Both the position numbers and the translations under genes were made by a program. Shown in pieces: positions 50,547 to 60,829 of a DNA stretch of 64,000 bases. Position 1 is the first letter of the stretch. Each line of letters starts with the position of its first letter. The stretch is taken from positions 82,501 to 146,500 of the forward strand of contig CAUYUJ010017906.1 of the NCBI GenBank assembly GCA_963575745.1, given 5' to 3'. Under the pieces are notes generated by a model. The model was not told the origin of the DNA and searched no databases. It saw only the letters and a list, made by a program, of their open reading frames with translations. The DNA comes from Prorocentrum cordatum. Its lineage: Eukaryota; Sar; Dinophyceae; Prorocentrales; Prorocentraceae.

Positions 50547-51005
50547 AGAGGGAGGGAAGAGGGAGGAGGGAGGAGGAAGAGGAGCGGGAGGATTGAGGAA
50601 GGAGGGGGGAGTGGGGTGGGGGGGGAAGTGAGGGGGAGGAGGGGTAGGGCGGAGTTTGTTTTACTCCGATCGCGCATCCGATCGCTCCTCAGATCGGGCC
50701 GCCAGCCTCGAAAAGCAAATCACAGCTAGAAAGGGGGATCAAATGGGGCCCAGGACGAAGATGACTCCTTCCAGAGCCTTCCCAGTCTCGCACCGCGCGC
50801 ACGCAACGGCTCGTGAGGGCCTCAGGCAGGCCAGGGCTCGTCGGTTGCATGCGGGCGGGCGGCCCTTTCTGCCCCAGCTGGATGTAGCGCTGGCCTGGGC
50901 GTCAGCCGGCCACTTGGCCGCTCGCGCCGGGCGACGACTGCCTCGTCGTGTGTCTGTGTGTCGGCCCCGCGCAGGGGCTCTGCACGCCTCCGCACGAGGG
51001 CACAG

Positions 51006-51143
51006 CTGCCGGCTGCCGGGGGGGCGGAAGAGGCAGAGGTCGGGCACTGCATCGTCGACAGCGCGCTGGCCAGGGATTGGTTCGGGTACCTGCTGCGCCG
51101 CGGGGGCGCCGCCCACTTCCACCAAAACCACTGCGTTGCGTGA
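51006..51143 (+). CDS. Terminal exon candidate with stop
   Basis: Acceptor CGAGGGCACAG|CTG, or the better CGGCCCCGCGCAG at 50974 (same frame). Product LPAAGGAEEAEVGHCIVDSA then LARDWFGYLLRRGGAAHFHQ and NHCVA before TGA. GC-rich third positions, and a compact Trp/Phe/His-rich end. No named family. Likely the 3' end of the gene whose exons precede it. Confidence 0.55.
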   Translation: MPAAGGAEEAEVGHCIVDSALARDWFGYLLRRGGAAHFHQNHCVA

Positions 51144-51962
51144 GCAACTCGAGCGCAGGCGCTCCAGCGGCGCGCGGCGAGCCGCGCCGCGGCTTCCAAC
51201 GGCGGCAGTCTGCATTCGTGGGCCAAGCCGCACGGGCACGGGCCCGTGCACCAGCCACCGCCGCCGGCGTGCACTGCCCCACGCGCCCCCGGTGCTGGTG
51301 CCACGATGCGGGGTGCGCCAGAGGAGGAAATGGTACCCATACCTATATCTTTGCCCTCGGTTTCCCCTTTTGGAGCCTCGTGGGCGGCCCTGGATTCGCC
51401 TCGAAATTCTGGTCAGATCGCACCCCGGCAGAGGTCCGGGGAGCAGCGGTATCGGTGCCTCTTGGTTTCCCCAGTGCGGACCTGGAGCAGGGCGCCTGCA
51501 TGGCGCGGCACCGCTGTCCTTGGTTGCCCCTCCCCGCGGGCGCAGGCCGCTCCCGCCGGCCTGGCCCGCCCTCGCCGGGCTGCTCGCCGTGGCGCGCCAG
51601 CTCCGCACCGTCGCCGGGCCGCGGCGACCTGCAGCGGCGGGACGCCAGGGGCCTCCCGCGGGCGCATCTCGCCCGACGCGCCGCACACGCTGGCACAGCA
51701 CAGAGCCCTCTTCCCTGACCTTCCAGGAGGGCTAAACAAAATAGCACCAGGACCTCGATATCTCAATTCCTGTCGAGGTTTTTAGGCAGCCCCGGTAGGT
51801 CTATAGGTCTGGAGGGCTAATTTTTTAGCACTCTGGAAGGTCAGGGGTGGAGCGGCGCGTGCCTCCGGGCGGGGCCCGGACGGGGCGAAGTCGCCCCAGA
51901 GCGCTCCCCAGAGCGCTCCCCAGAGCGCTCCCACGAGCGCTCCCCGCAGCGCTCCGAAGCGG
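51144..51962. other. Probable 3' region; no gene seen
   Basis: GC-rich sequence; a dispersed repeat at 51715-51850 (see 47.55 kb); AGAGCGCTCCCC repeats at 51897-51950. Confidence 0.45.
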
Positions 51963-52419
51963 CCGCGGCGCCCCGTGGATCGGACCTCTCCTCCTCCTCC
52001 TCCTCCTCCTCCTCCCTCCCTCCTCCTCCTCCTCCTCCTGCCTCCTCCTCCTCCTCCTCCTCCTCCCGTCTCCTCCTCCTTCCTCCTCCGCCTCCTCCTC
52101 CTCCTACTATCCCCTCCTCCTCCCGCTCCTCCTCCGCCTCCTCTCCTCCTCACCAGAGATCTCCGATCTGTCCTGGCCCGATTCTCCCGGCCCTGGCTTC
52201 GTGGAGCCCACGCCAGCCCCGCCCCGCCCCCCGCCCGCCCCCGCCCCGCCTCCTCCTCCCCTCCTCCTCCTCTCTCCTCCTCCTCCTCCTCCCCGCCCCT
52301 CCTCCGCCCCGCCCCTCACTCCCGCCTCTCCTCCTCCTCCTCCTCCTCCTCTCTCCTCCTCCTCCTCTCCTCCTCCTCCTCCTCCTCCTCCTCCTCATCC
52401 TCCTCCTCCTCCGCGGCGC
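51963..52419 (+). repeat. CTC-rich tracts bounded by CCGCGGCGC
   Basis: CCGCGGCGC at 51963-51971 and 52411-52419 encloses two CTC tracts with a coding-like island between them (52157-52250). Confidence 0.8.
52157..52250 (+). CDS. Exon candidate after a CTC tract
   Basis: TCCTCCTCACCAG|AG; product EISDLSWPDSPGPGFVEPTP then APPRPPPAPAP. It starts well but grades into Pro-rich CTC/CCG repeat, so the right edge is undefined. Confidence 0.35.
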
Positions 52420-52468
52420 GGCGCGGCGCGGCGCGGCGCGGCGCGGCGCGGCGCGGCGCGGCGCTCGC
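52415..52468 (+). repeat. (GGCGC)n
   Basis: About eleven pentamers GGCGC. Confidence 0.95.
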
Positions 52469-52503
52469 CTCCGGAGGCCAGCGCTCAGGGGCGACGCTAG
52501 GGG

Positions 52504-52665
52504 TCTTAAGCCGGGCCTGGCCCTCCTACAGGAGGAGTATTCCAAGATAGCCAAAAAGTAGGCGGGGGGCGATGTTTTCGCTATTCTTGACAATTTGGTG
52601 GATCATTGTTCGACTACTTGTCATTATGCGTCCGCAATCCGCCTGTCGGAGGACATGCCCGGCCT
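52504..52665 (+). mobile_element. Family A, complete, with perfect 11-bp target duplication
   Basis: Ends TAAGCCGGGCCTGGCCCTCC-TACAGGAGGAGTATTCC and CGCAATCCGCCTGTCGGAGG-ACATGCCCGGC. GACGCTAGGGG lies exactly on both sides (52493-52503, 52666-52676). Interior GGGGGGCGATGTTTTCGCTA matches other copies. Confidence 0.9.
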
Positions 52666-52798
52666 GACGCTAGGGGCGCATGCGGTCAGGAACTTTGGCT
52701 CGGCGCGTCGCTCCGCCGGCTCTGGCCCGCCACGTCTCGGCGCGACACGCGACCCACGTCGCGGTCTCCAGAGGGAAGGGGCTTCCCTCCGACTCATA

Positions 52799-52949
52799 GG
52801 GGGCCACATGCGAACCCTACCCCTGCCCCACACGATTTCTGAGGGGGAGGGTGGGGTTCACTTCGCTCGGGAGGTCCCGAACGAAGTGAACCCCACCCTC
52901 CCCCTCAGAAATCGTTGGGGGTTGGGGTAGGTTTCGCATGTGGCCCCCC
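52799..52949. mobile_element. Fold-back element family D, copy 2
   Basis: GGGGGCCACATGCGAACCCT...GTGGGGTTCACTTCG and its inverse, joined by CTCGGGAGGTCCCGAA. Flanks GACTCATAG and AACTCACCT are similar, perhaps a decayed 9-bp duplication. Confidence 0.85.
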
Positions 52950-53261
52950 AACTCACCTACGACGTCGCTCGACTTCAACTTCGCGCACGTCCACGTGCCA
53001 GGCTTTTCCCAGCCGCCCGCCCCGCGGAGCGGCGCGGCGCGCTGTCCGCCGGCAGGGCGAGCGTGCCGCCCGGGGCCGCTGCCGCGACACGCTGCGCACA
53101 CATTCCGGACCGCAGGCGTACAATGTCAGGAGGGAACGAGACACACAGACACAATTCATCGTCCACTCCCAGGAAAGATATGGGAAAATGTGGGAAGTTG
53201 GGGGGGGAAGACCGAAGCCCAGAAAAAATATGGGGAAAGACGGGGCATCTTTTTCTTTGTG
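52950..53261 (+). other. Weak coding signal only
   Basis: After ACGTGCCAG at 53002 two frames have GC-rich third positions (AFPSRPPRGAARRAVRRQGE; LFPAARPAERRGALSAGRAS); neither can be preferred. Confidence 0.25.
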
Positions 53262-53545
53262 TGAGTATTTGTGTGTGTGAGTATGTGTGTGAGTATTTGT
53301 GTGTGAGTATTTGTGTGTGTGCGTGTGTGTGCGTGTGTGTGTGCGTGTGTGCGTGTGTGTGTGTTTGTGTGTGTATTTGTGTGTGTGTGTTTGTGTGTGT
53401 GTTTGTGTGAGTATTTGAGTGTGTGTTTGTGTGAGTATTTGTGTGAGTAGTTGTGTGTGTGTGTGTTTGTGTTTGTATTTGTGTGTGTTGTGAGTATTTG
53501 TGTGTGTTTGTGTGAGTATTTGTGTGTGTGTGTGTGTGTGTGTGT
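53262..53545 (+). repeat. (GT)n with GTATTTGT interruptions
   Basis: GT dinucleotides and GTGTGAGTATTT units. Confidence 0.95.
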
Positions 53546-53733
53546 CCCAGGGCCCCTTCATACGAGGGGATGCATCGACCCGATCCCTCATGGATCGCCG
53601 ATGGGGGCCCGACAGCCCACCCCGCCCAGGACCGCGCGGATCTGGCACCGGGGGCCTACCGCCGATGCCTCGGCGATACGTATCGCCAAGTCTGGCTCGC
53701 TGCTTCCCTCCCTGAGCCAGTCCCCCCCCTAAC

Positions 53734-53918
53734 TAGGGGAACAAAAAGTGACATAAACATAAAAAGCCAGAGGTCCGCGCGGATTTCTCGGATCGGCGCT
53801 GGGGCCCCCGACGGCGCCTCCGGCGCCGCCCCTGGCGCGCTCCGCGCGCCAGGGAGGGGGGTCCAGCGCCGATCCGAGAAATCCGCGCGGACCGTTTATG
53901 CCACTTTTTGCTCCCCTA
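53734..53918. mobile_element. Family C element with CTAAC target duplication
   Basis: TAGGGGAACAAAAAGTGACA-TAAACATAAAAAG...CTTTTTGCTCCCCTA; core GGCGCGCTCCGCGCGCCAGG. CTAAC lies at 53729-53733 and 53919-53923. Confidence 0.9.
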
Positions 53919-53929
53919 CTAACGTTCCC

Positions 53930-54628
53930 CCTCAAACGCGTCTCGAGGGCCCGATGGTAATCTGCCGAGGCCCCGTGGACGCGCCACGCCGTGGCAGGCC
54001 AGAGCGCCCGTGTGGACCACCCTGGCGAGGCGCTCGCAGCTCGGACGGCGACCTGGGCACAGGCCGGTAGAGGCCTGTGCTGTAGGTTCGATATAAGTGC
54101 GCGTAGTCAATTGAGTTAGTGGCGACGCCTTCCGTCTGCACTTTGGCATGTTTAGCAACCGAACAACACATCCTCGTGTTTCCTCCAGTGGTCCTCCCCA
54201 GAGGCACGGCGCATCAGTGCCGAGCGAATCGGGCGGACACCCGAGTACATTGCCATATCTCGCACCCAACGCGACCCCTCGCCCTATCTTCGACGACCCC
54301 GCACCGTCGCTCACGAGCTACGGCGGGAGAGGTCGCGCCGCAGCTGAGGAAGGCTGCGCGCAGCCAGCGGGGCGCTGCAGACATCGCCCCGCTGCACCTG
54401 CACGCTTTCACCCGCTGCACGCCTGCTGCATACATCATCTGGCAAGGGCGCTCGCCCGCTCGGTATGCCATTGTACAGTGCCGTGTTTAATACATGCTCC
54501 GCGTGCGGATCATGTATTAAAGATGCAGGGATTTAGTCTTGAAAACAACGACGGGTTCATGCATAAATTTATTCATAAGTTAATCATGTATTAGAAATTT
54601 CATTTTTTCAAATTCTTATGTAAGGCAG
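53930..54628. other. No supported gene; AT-rich end
   Basis: Unique, moderately GC-rich to 54480. 54480-54628 is AT-rich with inverted CATGTATTA/TAATACATG boxes (54492, 54512, 54585) and a T-run near the acceptor of the next exon. Confidence 0.4.
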
Positions 54629-54875
54629 GGTCGCAGAGGTCTGGCGATGCGGGCGAAGCGGCCGCATGCAGCTGCTCGCACGTTCGGCCCAGGGGCGCCA
54701 GCGCCTCGAGCAGCGTCGCTTTCCCTGCCTGCCGCCGCGCGCGCGCGCGACGCGCGGATGCGGCGTGGCGGTCGCTGCGAGGCCGCAGGCAGCGTGCCCG
54801 CAAGAGGGCTGCAGCACTGTCGTGCGCGGAAGCGCTGCCGGTCAGATGTTGGGCCTGCGGCGCCGCCACCGCGAG
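54629..54875 (+). CDS. Exon candidate, Cys/Arg-rich product
   Basis: Acceptor TTCTTATGTAAGGCAG|GG and donor GCGAG|GTGTGC. Product GDAGEAAACSCSHVRPRGAS ... RRADAAWRSLRGRRQRARKR then AAALSCAEALPVRCWACGAA; 82 codons without a stop, about 85% G/C at third positions. Cys residues are frequent but form no recognised finger. The downstream GT-rich intron ends at 56185. Confidence 0.5.
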
Positions 54876-54884
54876 GTGTGCTTG

Positions 54885-55665
54885 TGTTGTGTATCGTGTG
54901 CTGTAGCTTGTGTCTTGTGGCTTGTGGCTTGTGTGATGTGTGTGTGTGTGTTTGTTGTGTGTGTTGGTTGTTGTGTGTGATGTGTGTGTGTGTGTGTGTT
55001 GTGCGTTGTGTGTTGTGTGTTGTGTGTGTTGTGTGTGTTGTGTGTTGTATGTTGTGTGCTGCGTGGTGTGTGTTGTGTGTGTTATGTGTTGCGTCTGTGT
55101 TGTGTGATGTGTGTTGTGGTGTGCGTTGTGTGTTGCGTGTTGTGTATTGTGTGTATTGTGTGTGTCGTGGTGTGTGTGGTTTGTGGTGTGTTGTGCATGG
55201 TGAGTGCGTTATGTGCTGTGTGTGCGGTGTTGTGTGTGTGTGTTGAGTGTTGTGTGTTGTTTGTGTTATGAGTTGCGTGTACTGTGTGCGTTGCGTGGTG
55301 TGTGCGGTTTGTGTGTTGTGTGAGTGTGGTGTGTGTTGTGTGTTGTGTGGTGTGTTGTGTGTCGTGTGTTGATTGGTGTGTGCTGAGTGTTGTGTGTTGT
55401 GTTGTTGTTGTGTGTTTCATGTTGTTTGTTGTGGGTGTGTGGGTGTGCGGGTGTGTGGGTGTGCGGGTGTGCGGGTGTGTGGGCGTGTGGGTGAATTGGG
55501 AGTGTGGGTGTGTGGGTGTCTGTGTGTGTGTGGGTGTGTGGGTGTTGTGTGTGTGTGGGTGTGGGTGTGTGGGTGTGTGGGTGTGTGGGTGTTTGGTTGT
55601 GTGTATGTTGTGTGTGTGTGTGGGTGTGTGGGTGTGTGGGCGTGTGTGGGTGTGTGTGCGGGTGC

Positions 55666-55702
<37 letters not shown>

Positions 55703-56150
55703 TGTGGGTGCGGTGGTGGTACGTGCGTAGGTGCGTAGGTGCGTAGGTGCGTAGGTGCGTATGTGCGTGGGTGCGTGTGTGCGTGTGTGCGTGGGTGCGT
55801 GTGCGCGTGCGCGTGCGCGCGTGTGTGCGTGTGTGCGTGTGCGCGTGTGTGCGTGTGTGCGTGTGTGCGTGTGCGCGTGTGCGCGCGTGTGTTTGTGTGT
55901 GTATGTGTGTGTGCGTGCGTGCGTGCGTGCGTGCGTGCGTGTGTGCGTGCGTGCGTATGTGCGTATGTGCGTGTGTGTGTGTGTATGTGTGTGCGTGTGC
56001 GTGTGTGCGTGTATGTGTGTATGTGCGTGTATGTGTGTATGTGCGTGCGTATGTGCGTATGTGCGTGTATGTGTGTGTATGTGTGTATGTGTGTGCGTGT
56101 GCGTGCGTGCGTGCGTGCGTGCGTGCGTGTGCTTGTGTGTCTGTTTGTGT
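54885..56150 (+). repeat. GT-rich microsatellite, 1.25 kb, probable intron
   Basis: GTGTGTT, GGTGTGTG, GTGCGTAG and GTGCGTGC phases follow one another. Confidence 0.95.
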
Positions 56151-56185
56151 GCCGTCCTGCGTCGCCGCTGCCTCCCGCGGCGCAG

Positions 56186-56331
56186 ACCCTGCCCACCCCC
56201 CCGTGGGCGGCGGTGGCTGCTCCTCCACTGCCGCCCGTTGGCCCGCCCCCGTGCCCACCCGCTGGCCTCTCCCGTGGTGACTCCTTCCAGGGGCGGGCGC
56301 TCGGGGTCCGCACCCTCGTGGACTGCGGGAG
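56186..56331 (+). CDS. Exon candidate, Pro/Arg-rich
   Basis: Acceptor TCCCGCGGCGCAG|ACC. Two frames are open with GC-rich third positions: [20 protein letters not shown], and [20 protein letters not shown]; the latter continues the phase of the 54629 exon. The right edge abuts a family E fold-back at 56333. Confidence 0.4.
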
Positions 56332-56332
56332 T

Positions 56333-56465
56333 CTTGGCATCGCTCGGACGTGTGGATGTTATCCCCGGCGGGGACCATCGAGGAGCATCCTGGATCACCT
56401 GGCAACAAGAGCACGCGCGAAACCGACAAACATGCACGGGGACTGGACGTCCGAGCGATGGCAAG
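56333..56465. mobile_element. Fold-back element family E, copy 2
   Basis: CTTGGCATCGCTCGGACGTG ... GGACGTCCGAGCGATGGCAA-G; GACCATCGAGGAGCATCCT is shared with copy 1. Confidence 0.85.
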
Positions 56466-57344
56466 GAGGGGGACTTCTGAGAAGGCCTTCTCCTTCTCAC
56501 TTCCCCCCTCGCTCGCCGCCGATTCTAGGTCCTGCCTGCCTAGGTCGGGCCTGCATTCGCGGTCGCCCTGGGGATACGGCTTGCCTACTCTGGGTCAGGT
56601 TTGCACTCGCGTCGCACGCGCTGGCGCTGATCGGGAGGCCTCGCGCGCGGTCGGGGACGGGGGCAGTGTGGTCATTGCCCGTCTCTGCACTTGCGCGTCG
56701 ACGCGTCGATGATCTCGCCCAGCAGGAGAAAGAACATGCTAGCTCGCCCCTGACATTTGACCTTCACCCTCCACCTCCTCCACATCATCCTTCTCGTCTA
56801 GCTGATCACCCCGCCACTCTCATGTGTTCTCTGGACAACAGGCGGGTAGCAGCCCGATGGTCACCCTTGTTTGCCCACAGGGGGCCAAGGGGAGAGAACA
56901 TTGCTCCCCGTCGCCAGCGGCCACCCATGGACTGGGTGGTGGGCAGGTTGGGCGTCGGAGCGCGGCCTCTGGCGCGACTGCCCCGAGCAGGGCGCGCGGA
57001 ACACGGTCTCATTGCGTGCCCTGTTTCGCGCAGCGTTCGCGGAGCACGTGCTTCTCTTGGTCCTGGCCACGGGCGCACGTGCCCCGTGCCGCACTCCTGC
57101 AGGCAGAACCTGCGGGAGCTGTCACCCGCCATTCTCCCACAGACGGCACGCGCGGTCACTCATGTGGTGGTGCCGGTTGAGGCCCCTTCAAAAAAACGCC
57201 ACTCCCATTCGCTTATGCGTGCATCTTGTATGTGTATATACATACATGAACTTAAACATGTCGGCGTATGCGTGTACACGTTTGATATATAGCGGCCGTC
57301 GGCTCATCCCGCCACCGTGCTTGAATTCAGGGTCAGAGTCCCAA
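56466..57344. other. No supported gene
   Basis: 56990-57130 has a weak signal (FAEHVLLLVLATGARAPCRT after TTTCGCGCAG), not sufficient for a call. The rest is unique sequence. Confidence 0.35.
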
Positions 57345-57725
57345 TGGATGCGCCTTGGGGTCTCTTCGGAGGGCTCTCGCGGGGCCTCTGTGGGGCAGTT
57401 TTGACGCTTTTGGGGGGGCTAATTGGGGGCCTCTTTGAAGCCCTGTGGAGCTTCCTGGGGCCTCCTGGGGGCCTCGCCGGGCCTCTTCTGGATTGGGAGC
57501 CTCTGGGGGCGTCTTTGGAGCGTCTTGTGGCCGCACGCTGGAAATTCTCCGGGCGTCCTTCCCCGCTGGAGCCTCTTTTGGGGTCCCCCTCGGCTGTCTT
57601 GGGGGCCTCTTGGGCGCTTATGGGGCCCCCATGGGCCGTTTCGGAGCCCCTTTTTCGGAGCCTCTTGAGCTGTGTTGGGACGATATTCGGGGCCTCTTGG
57701 AGCGATCTTGGGAGACTCCTGGACC
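57345..57725 (-). repeat. Interrupted minisatellite related to 20.5-21.1 kb
   Basis: CTTTTGGGGG, GGGGCCTCTTTG, GGGGGCCTCTTGGG units at 12-14-bp spacing; the reverse complement resembles the 20.8-kb CCCCAAGAGGCC repeats. Confidence 0.65.
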
Positions 57726-58107
57726 TCGAACGCCATGAAAGCGAAACAAGCGATTTACATGAAATCGATGTTCTGGCAGGGATGGGACGATTTGTTGTTC
57801 CTTCGGGCCTTTTAATGATGCTCTTGGCCCCTTTGGCCGCCGTGGGGCCACAGCGGGGGATCGGTGTAGCCATCTGAGGCAGCTCTGGAGACGCTCTCGA
57901 GGGTTCGGGAGGTCGTTTGAGGCCGGCTGAGTAGCTGCCAGGGATTCCCACGGATTCCCAGGAGCTCCTGGAATTCCCCGGAGCTCCCACCTGGGAAATT
58001 GTGGGTCGGGGCTCTTGCCCATTTTTCAGCTCTCCACCTTTCAGGGCTGCAGCGCTGCATGAGCCTCAGGGCGCTCCACAACGTGTTGAAGACACGGTGG
58101 CGGATAA

Positions 58108-58127
58108 GTATGTGTGTGTGTGTGTGT

Positions 58128-58219
<92 letters not shown>

Positions 58220-58512
58220 ATGTCAATCTGCGTGGGTGTATGTGTGTCCGTCTGTCTGTCAGTTTGCCTGTCTGCCTGCCTGCCTGCCTGCCTGTTTGTC
58301 TGTCTGTCTGTCTGTCCGTCCGTCCGTCCGTCCGCGGGCGCGTGCGTGCGTGCGTGCGCGTGTGCGTGTGCGTGTGCGTGTGCGTGTGCGTGTGCGTGTG
58401 CGTGTGCGTGTGCGTGCGCGTGCGTGCGCGTGCGCGTGTGCGTGTGCGTGTGCGTGCGTGTGTGCGTGCGTGTGTGTGTGTGGGTGTGTGTCTGCGTGCG
58501 CGCGTACCTAAA
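58108..58512 (+). repeat. (TGCC)n, (TCTG)n and (GTGCGT)n microsatellites
   Basis: Two TGCCTGCC-TCTGTCTG blocks (58124-58230, 58265-58330) flank TATGTCAATCTGCG; then (GTGCGT)n to 58510. Confidence 0.95.
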
Positions 58513-58586
58513 ACATATGTCAATAGCATAATAGTCATATGTATATATATAGGTGTGTGTATATTCTTTCCTTGTCCTGCGCTGAG

Positions 58587-58703
58587 GCGATCCGTCGTGG
58601 ACTCCGAGGCGAAGGCGGGCGCGACCAGTTGCTGGAAAGCCTCACCCAGGCGAGAGCCACGATCCAAAGTTCCACGCCCCACACAATCCGGCTGTTCGAA
58701 TGA
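58587..58703 (+). CDS. Terminal exon candidate with stop
   Basis: Strong acceptor (TATTCTTTCCTTGTCCTGCG-CTGAG|GCG). Product [20 protein letters not shown] then [18 protein letters not shown] and TGA, 38 codons in phase 0. The product is helical and no family is recognised. Probably the last exon of the gene with exons at 54.6 and 56.2 kb. A second frame is open but poorer in bias. Confidence 0.5.
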   Translation, partial: AIRRGLRGEGGRDQLLESLTQARATIQSSTPHTIRLFE

Positions 58704-58729
58704 ATCGAGACGGAGGGACGATCGCCCTG

Positions 58730-58850
58730 TTAGGATTTCGCAGGCTGGTTTCGGGCACCGGGGCCGTTAACGACATATTCAGGAATGAAAGCTTCCGGGG
58801 AAGTGGTCGAGAGGTCTGGGGTGTCTCAAAGTCGAGCCCCCTAAAGACCT
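58730..58850 (+). mobile_element. Hairpin repeat, copy 6 (decayed)
   Basis: GGGCACCGGGGCCGTTAACG, AGGAATGAAAGCTTCCGGGG and GAGGTCTGGGGTGTC align with the middle of the repeat. Confidence 0.45.
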
Positions 58851-59818
58851 AAAGTATGGGTTTTCCGTCCCTTTTTGTCTCGAGGATACACGTGGCCCTA
58901 GCATTTGTCATTACTGTTGGGCCTCCCTCCGCCACAGCCGGATCCGCCTCGAAGTTCTGGCCGCAACGCCCCCCTGGACGGATCGCGGGGTCGACGCTCA
59001 GGGCCCGTCCCTTTTCGCATCCGCATCCGCATTCCTTCGCCTCGCCCTTCTCCCCCCTCCCCACTGCCCCAACTCCTCCTCCACATTCCCGATCTGTTCT
59101 CCCAAGCCCTGACCAGGCCAGGGCCCTTGTCTTTCTCTTGTGCTGGCCGACGCCTTCCCAGCAGTTCAGGCTCTGGCCGCTCCCACCCTCTTGTGGCTTC
59201 CAGCTGCCCAGCTGTTACAACTCACGTGCTGCAGCCAAAATCGATCCGCCTCTGGCCCCTCCCGTCGGAGGGCACCAACTATACACCTACAGTCGGGGCC
59301 CTGAAGAAGGAACCCTTTTGGTTGGGGAGGGGCTCCGCGTTCCTTAAGTGTTTCGCAGCTTGCCTCAGGTTTTCCTTATGTTTTCGATGGGAAATCGAAG
59401 CTTAACTTATGGAAAAAAGGGGCCTCGTTCCTTATTTTGGGTTCCTTACGTCGACGCCCCGACTCTACACCTGTCCTGGCCAGGCCGATCCTGGGCCCAG
59501 GATCGGTGCATAGGCCTTCTGCCAATGGCAGGAGGCCGTACACGTACACCGACCCTGAGCCCAGGGCGATCCTGGCCAGGAGGGGTGTGGGTGTGCAGCT
59601 GGTGCCCTCCTGGGCCTCCCTGAGCTCCTTCCTCCCGCTCTCTCTTGCCCGCCCCTCTTCCCGCCTCCTCTCCCTCGCCCGCCCCCCCCCCCCCCCCAAA
59701 GGGGCCGGTGCGCCCCCTTCCCCCCCCCCCCCCCCGGTCGGTCTCGCCCAAAGCAGCAGGCGGGGGGGAGGCTTCCCTCCGCGCGGTGGAGGGGGTGTGT
59801 GCGCGAGCACAGTGGAGA
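58851..59818. other. No supported gene
   Basis: 59455-59590 contains an inverted duplication: CCTGGCCAGGCCGATCCTGG and CCCAGGGCGATCCTGGCCAG around CTTCTGCCAATGGCAG. C-runs at 59680-59740. No coding signal. Confidence 0.4.
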
Positions 59819-59970
59819 CCCATGCCAAGAAACACCCTGCTTGCCTCCAGGGTGCCCTGGGTTTCGATGGTCTTGGGATGAAGAGCGGGACGTTCCCGCA
59901 CCAGAAATCCATGGACATCTTGGGGGCTCAGGGTTGGGTTTCTTGTGGGAGGTTTCTTGTGGTCGAGGTC
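59819..59970 (+). repeat. Third copy of the 42.18/42.89-kb dispersed repeat
   Basis: CCATGCCAAGAAACACCCTG, CTTGCCTCCAGGGTGCCCTG and CTCAGGGTTGGGTTTCT match. Confidence 0.8.
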
Positions 59971-60159
59971 CTATTGTACGACGGTGCCCCTCTTTCGCGA
60001 AGGCGTAAAACGGATTAAGGCGTGGTGGTTTTAGCGGAGGCCCCGTTTCATCGCGAAATCGGCGCGAGCCGTCGTCAGGCTTCATCTTTCGGGGACAGCC
60101 GCCCCCCGATCCGTGGATCAGGCGCCCACGCGCCAGATGCACGTATCTCTAATGCATTC

Positions 60160-60215
60160 CGTCCCCCTCCTCCTCCTCCTCCTCCTCCTCCTCCTGCTCC
60201 TCCTCCTCCTCCACA
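60160..60215 (+). repeat. (CTC)n tract at a 3' splice site
   Basis: CTC triplets with one CTG, ending TCCTCCACAG. Confidence 0.9.
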
Positions 60216-60216
60216 G

Positions 60217-60280
60217 ATCCGCGCCCTGCGCCCAAGTCTTGGCTCGTTCCCTCCCCGCGCTCCTGGTCCTTGCCACCTCG
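60217..60280 (+). CDS. Small exon candidate, hydrophobic product
   Basis: Acceptor CTCCTCCACAG|ATCC and donor ACCTCG|GTGAGG, both near consensus, enclose 64 nt. In the best-biased frame the product is SAPCAQVLARSLPALLVLAT, hydrophobic enough for a membrane helix or signal anchor. No neighbouring exon assigned. Confidence 0.45.
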
Positions 60281-60534
60281 GTGAGGGCATTGGACAGGGG
60301 ACCCTCGGATGGGGAATCCAGGGTCTGGAGGCCAGCGGAGCTCCAAAAGTGGCCTGGCCATGGGTATCATCGCCGCCCTCATCAGAAAAGGACTCCTCCA
60401 GGGTCTAAGGCCTCCTGGGCACATTCCTGAACCAGCGCCCCCACCGCACATGCCCCTTGGCAGAACGCATCGAGGCGCCGAGAGGCCAGATTGTCCGAAG
60501 CGGCAAGCTGGGATGGGGGGGTCCGGGCTTGTTT
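60281..60534. other. No gene seen
   Basis: GC-rich unique sequence; probable intron of the preceding exon. Confidence 0.35.
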
Positions 60535-60735
60535 CGATCCCTGCGATTCGATTGGATTCGATTTCGATGGCTTCCGATTCCGATTCGATTCGACTGGGGG
60601 TTCCGATTTGGATTCCGATTTCTCGATGGAGGCCTTCCAGCCTGCCGATTCTCGCCGATTCGACTTCTCCCGACCCCGCTGCCGATTTTCCGCCGATCCG
60701 ATTCATTTCGATCGCCGATCCGACTTAGCGATTCG
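60535..60735 (+). repeat. GATTCGATT-rich cryptic repeat
   Basis: GATTC, GATTCGATT and CCGATTC recur irregularly over 200 nt. Confidence 0.8.
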
Positions 60736-60829
60736 ATGCTGGGCTCTCCTGGGGGGCTTCTCGACGGCAGTCGGCCACGGCGGAGTTGTGTGTCGAAGGG
60801 CGTCCGCTCGGCCGGAGCCTACAGTCGGG

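Noticed and set aside
55082-57292. Long ORFs through the GT-rich region on both strands
   Set aside because: Microsatellite translation; only the last part (56186-56331) has exon-like features and is listed separately.
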